Part shown: positions 6,885 to 9,770 of the stretch, in pieces
Numbering within the stretch: position 1 is the first letter of the stretch
Layout: each line of letters begins with the position of its first letter
Assembly (NCBI GenBank): GCA_903916205.1
Contig: CAIWVX010000022.1
Location: forward strand, 1 to 9,770
Direction of reading: 5' to 3'
From: an uncultured beta proteobacterium
Lineage (GTDB): Bacteria; Pseudomonadota; Gammaproteobacteria; Burkholderiales; Rhodocyclaceae
Length of the DNA: 9,770 bases
Program-made: the position numbers and the translations under genes
The notes under the pieces: model-generated
Databases searched by the model: none
Told to the model about the DNA's origin: nothing
What the model saw: only the letters and a program-made list of their open reading frames with translations

Positions 6885-7327
6885 GTCACGCTGTCGATGG
6901 CTTCGGCATCCGCCCTGAATCTTGCTCCCACTGAACCCAACGAATCGGCGATTTGGTTGACGGCGGAAACCCAATCTACGGCAGTTCCCGCGTCTTTTAC
7001 CTGATGTACCACCAGCACGCCAATGGGGCCCGCGATGTTGATGGCCGCGTTTTTTAAGGCGGCCCACTGGGCATTAGTCAATCCCTCCGACTCGGAGGTG
7101 GCCCGTTCTGAGAACCAATAGACGGCGCATAAAAAGCCTTCGGCGTCAGCGCAAGCCAAGGCCGCCGTAACTAATTCCTCATTTTCTGAGGCCAGCGCTT
7201 TTTCAACAATGTGGTTGTATTCACTTCGGTTGTTCAACAAAGTGACGACATTGATGGGTTCATTCTTTATCTTGGAATACAAGGATGCCAGGCTTCTAGC
7301 CAGAGCAATTTTTGTCTCATTAGCCAT
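6881..7327 (-). CDS. Hypothetical protein, 148 residues, no family recognised
   Basis: I do not recognise this protein. It appears soluble, acidic to neutral and largely helical, rich in Ala, with no signal peptide or clear membrane segment. A cluster with two cysteines and aromatics (ALACADAEGFLCAVYWFSER, about residues 59-78) stands out, followed by a hydrophobic stretch INIAGPIGVLVV. ATG 7327 was chosen because GGGA lies six bases upstream. A TTG at 7342 would add five residues but leaves no ribosome binding site. It begins 16 bases after the Cache-HAMP gene, so the two are probably co-transcribed. It may act with that receptor, which lacks an output domain. This is inference from position only. 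Confidence 0.75.
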   Translation of the reverse strand: MANETKIALARSLASLYSKIKNEPINVVTLLNNRSEYNHIVEKALASENEELVTAALACADAEGFLCAVYWFSERATSESEGLTNAQWAALKNAAINIAGPIGVLVVHQVKDAGTAVDWVSAVNQIADSLGSVGARFRADAEAIDSVT

Positions 7328-7343
7328 AGTTAGTCCCAACAAA

Positions 7344-8453
7344 TTATTTTGGTTGTTTCCCCGAGAGCATTTCCATAGCTATTTTAATCGAAACCGCGAG
7401 CCGTCTTACCGAATTTGCTAGCACCCCGATTTCATCATGCGTCCCAATTTTATCCAGAGCGTCTTCATCGAAATCGCCGCGACTGATGTTGTCGGTGATT
7501 TGGGTTAAATTGATAATCGGTGCCGATAACGTTCGACCAAGGAGGAAGGATAAGAGGCCAACAAAGACAATGGACAGCAACAGAGTGATCGCTGCACGCT
7601 GATTTAATTCAGCTAAAGGTTCAAGCGCCTCACTCCTTTCCATTTGCGTAATCAGCGTCCAGCCATCGGCCATGGTGGTGGCGATGCCTAGCCAATCTTT
7701 GCCGTCGTGGGTATAGGCCATAAAATTATGATTTTGACCTTGGACGGGATATTGAGGGCGTGAAATAAAAGCCGGGTGCAGCTTGAAATCATCGCCTTTG
7801 CCCGCCGCCGCATCGTCTGTTTTATATTTGTTGGGGTGAGCCACTAGGCGACCCGACTCATCGAGTAAGAAGGAGAATCCCGTTTCGCCGATTTTGTCAC
7901 CTAAAATGGTTTTGGAAATGACCGACAGTTCAGCCGAAAAGCCAAATACGCCAACGACTTTGGGCAAAGAGCCTTGACTGTAAATCGGCGCTCCAGAGAG
8001 CAGCACCGGCTTGCCATTTGATTTTGAAATGGCGATTTGAGAGGTGATGTTCCCTTGCAAAGCGTTTTTGAAATACTCCCGATCAGCAATGCTGACTAAC
8101 TTGCCGCCTTCGTCGTTACGGACAAACTCCATGCCGTCGGTATCGGCGATGTAGGCATTCAAAACCCATTCAAAATTTTTGACAAATATTCGCGTGAGCG
8201 GACGTGATGTTTCGGCATCAAGATCAGACAGCAAGGGCTGACTGGCAATGATTTTAAGGCCGCGCCGAGTGCTATCGAGCAGGTCGGAAATATGCACCGC
8301 TTGTTGTTCTGCCACGGCGGTTAGGTGAAGTTCGACGGTGTCAATCGCCTCTTGTTTGAATTTGTAGTAATCCACGCCCCAGAACGCCAACAGCGGAATA
8401 AGGGCGCCGATCAGCATCGCCCCGGTGATCTTTTCCCGAATACCTAATTTCAT
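7344..8453 (-). CDS. Membrane receptor with Cache-like sensor and HAMP domain, no output domain
   Basis: This 369-residue protein has a membrane segment at about 10-28 and a large periplasmic region of about 30-285. That region has the look of a double Cache (PDC) ligand sensor: YIADTDGMEFVRNDEGG, then DREYFKNALQG, then GTxF-like GETGFSFLLDESGRLVAHPN. A second membrane segment lies at about 288-306. A HAMP linker at about 307-358 has the conserved Pro (P312) and DEIG (340-343). The protein stops about ten residues after HAMP, where related receptors carry a chemotaxis, kinase or GGDEF domain. The ATG overlaps the kinase stop as ATGA and has a good AAGGAG site (8462-8467). It probably senses a small ligand and passes the signal through HAMP contacts to a partner. 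Natural truncation of a longer receptor is the alternative. Confidence 0.88.
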   Translation of the reverse strand: MKLGIREKITGAMLIGALIPLLAFWGVDYYKFKQEAIDTVELHLTAVAEQQAVHISDLLDSTRRGLKIIASQPLLSDLDAETSRPLTRIFVKNFEWVLNAYIADTDGMEFVRNDEGGKLVSIADREYFKNALQGNITSQIAISKSNGKPVLLSGAPIYSQGSLPKVVGVFGFSAELSVISKTILGDKIGETGFSFLLDESGRLVAHPNKYKTDDAAAGKGDDFKLHPAFISRPQYPVQGQNHNFMAYTHDGKDWLGIATTMADGWTLITQMERSEALEPLAELNQRAAITLLLSIVFVGLLSFLLGRTLSAPIINLTQITDNISRGDFDEDALDKIGTHDEIGVLANSVRRLAVSIKIAMEMLSGKQPK

Positions 8454-9770
8454 GATTTTTTCTCCTTATCAATAACGTCGGTCGCTTCAGTAAACCGCAC
8501 TTCAACTTGGGTTCCACGACCACGGGGATTGTCTGAAATGATCAGTTTTGCTTGATGCCGCATAGCGATTTCGCGGGCAATGGACAGGCCCAGACCACAC
8601 CCCTCTCCAGGGGCGCCGGATCGACGATAGAAACGCTCCATAACCAAAATACGCTCCTCTGCAGGAATGCCCGGCCCGTCATCACAAACCGTTAAGCGGA
8701 CGGGCGCGGTGGTGAGTCCGAGGGTAAGTACGCCACCTGAATGACCATATCGAATCGCATTATCAACCAAATTTCCGATCATTTCTCGTAGTAAATGCGG
8801 TTCGGCCCAGATGAGTACATTACTTTCTGGCCCTTCATAACCCAAATCGATGCTTCGGGCGATGGCTGCATCCGCCCATTGCTCCAACTCGTCGCGGGCT
8901 AATTCGGCCAGATCAATTTGCGTCATCTCCAGTAATTGCTCTCCTGTCGGGTCAGAACGGGCTAAGGTCAATAGCTGGTGGACCAGATGACGCGAACGGG
9001 TAATCGCTTTCAAAACATGCGTAAGCGCCTCCCCAAGACGCTCCCTATCCGGCTCGCGCAAGGCCCGTTCCGTTTGAACCTGAAGCGTTGCCAGAGGGGT
9101 TCGCAGTTGATGCGCGGCGTTGGCGATAAAACGACGTTGGGTGCTTTGCGCTTCGGCTAGTTTGGCAATCAAGCGATTGATCGAGTCGAGTAAGGGCCGC
9201 ACTTCAGAGGGCGTGTATTTGACCTCGACAAATTGCAATACGCCCTCGGGTTCATAGGTGGACAGCCGTTCGGCAATCTCATCGAGAGTGCGCAAACTGG
9301 AGGTTACCGCAAACCAGATCATCGCCGCCGCCAAGACCAGAATGAACGCCTGTAAAGGGATTGTTAGCGAAAGAATATCGGCCACCAGCGAGTCGCGTTT
9401 ATGCTTGGTTTCGGCCACTTGAATAATAAAGGTGTCGTGGTCTTTGCCGGCGCCAGCAAGACGCACGGCGATAATCCGGGCCAGTTTGTTATTGACGAGC
9501 GCATCTAAATCTACGGCTATTAAGTTAGCACCGTTATTAACTGTGATAGCGGTTGAGGAACCCGTTAACGCACCTTGAGAAAAAGTGAGGGTACCTGTAT
9601 TGACGGTGGTGGCGCCTGAGTAGGTATTACCAGCACCCGTTAATTCTAAAGTTCCGTCACCATTTTTTGTAATCTGGGTCGCAGTGGCCCCATCAATAAA
9701 TGATCCGGAAATAGTGAGTACGGCACCGCTGCCTAAATTGATGTGGGAGTTCGATCCCGTGATCATATCG
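8450..9770 (-). CDS. Autotransporter-repeat/sensor histidine kinase fusion, 5' end beyond right edge
   Basis: Numbering here is from the first in-window ATG (9766); the frame stays open to the edge, so the true start is outside. Residues 1-82 are an autotransporter-associated beta-strand repeat (ITKNGDGTLELTGAGNTYSG, then ATTVNTGTL). From about residue 95 the sequence is the distal periplasmic part of a TctE/QseC-like sensor kinase (FIIQVAETKHKRDSL). A membrane segment (134-156) and linker follow. The phosphorylated His is H219 in NAAHQLRTPL. The ATPase core has N-box NLVDNAIRYG (332-341), G1 DDGPGIP (362-368), F-box ERFYRR and G2 GCGLGLSI (389-396). The catalytic half looks intact. The usual first membrane segment and the first half of the sensor domain are missing, and no response regulator is visible. 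It could be a real fusion by deletion or an assembly chimera. Confidence 0.8.
   Translation of the reverse strand, partial: DMITGSNSHINLGSGAVLTISGSFIDGATATQITKNGDGTLELTGAGNTYSGATTVNTGTLTFSQGALTGSSTAITVNNGANLIAVDLDALVNNKLARIIAVRLAGAGKDHDTFIIQVAETKHKRDSLVADILSLTIPLQAFILVLAAAMIWFAVTSSLRTLDEIAERLSTYEPEGVLQFVEVKYTPSEVRPLLDSINRLIAKLAEAQSTQRRFIANAAHQLRTPLATLQVQTERALREPDRERLGEALTHVLKAITRSRHLVHQLLTLARSDPTGEQLLEMTQIDLAELARDELEQWADAAIARSIDLGYEGPESNVLIWAEPHLLREMIGNLVDNAIRYGHSGGVLTLGLTTAPVRLTVCDDGPGIPAEERILVMERFYRRSGAPGEGCGLGLSIAREIAMRHQAKLIISDNPRGRGTQVEVRFTEATDVIDKEKKS
9524..9770 (-). other. Autotransporter passenger repeat segment within the fused frame
   Basis: This segment encodes Gly/Thr/Asn-rich beta-helix sequence typical of secreted passenger domains. 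A hand count of 9541-9770 gives about 49% G+C, against about 58% for a 120-base sample of the kinase (8941-9060). This is consistent with a different origin. The junction with kinase sequence lies between about 9485 and 9525. Confidence 0.65.

Noticed and set aside
7328..7342. TTG start giving a 153-residue version of the small protein
   Set aside because: ATG 7327 has GGGA at suitable spacing, while the TTG would lie directly against the stop of the gene before it with no binding site.

Overview
The window looks like chromosomal accessory DNA from a proteobacterium, probably gamma or beta. The basis is the TctE/QseC-like kinase style, the Cache-HAMP receptor, the Gram-negative autotransporter repeat and the hsdRMS sequences. 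No species can be named. Every gene I can support lies on the minus strand, so the reading order below runs from high to low coordinates. I see no rRNA, tRNA, CRISPR array or transposase.

Right part (about 9770 to 6881). An open frame enters from the right edge. It begins with an autotransporter-type beta-helix repeat and passes in frame into the second half of a two-component sensor kinase, with an intact H-box and ATPase core. The next gene overlaps it by 4 bases and encodes a membrane receptor with a Cache-like periplasmic domain and a HAMP domain but no output domain. A 148-residue protein of unknown function follows after 16 bases. No response regulator is visible.

Centre (6808 to 1773). 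This is a complete type I restriction-modification operon in the order hsdR, hsdM, hsdS. Junctions are tight: 18 bases between hsdR and hsdM, and a 4-base ATGA overlap between hsdM and hsdS. HsdM and HsdS would form the methyltransferase, with target choice set by HsdS. HsdR adds DNA translocation and cleavage. A small hairpin sits against the hsdR ribosome binding site.

Left part (1772 to 1). About 440 bases without a gene hold palindromic GGGTGNGCAA-type repeats and a diverged direct-repeat pair 178 bases apart. Then comes a decayed RelB/DinJ-type antitoxin gene with two frame disruptions, which is easily missed because no single frame covers it. Last is a large Fic-family gene with an AbiEi-like winged-helix start and a class II inhibitory motif, cut by the left edge. 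Two copies of an 11-base repeat overlap the predicted -35 and -10 boxes of its promoter, and the predicted mRNA is leaderless.

Overall the left two thirds look like a small defence/toxin island: type I restriction-modification, a toxin-antitoxin remnant and Fic. It lies beside a rearranged signalling locus. The most unusual items are the passenger-kinase fusion, the output-less receptor with its unknown partner, and the repeat-in-promoter layout of fic.
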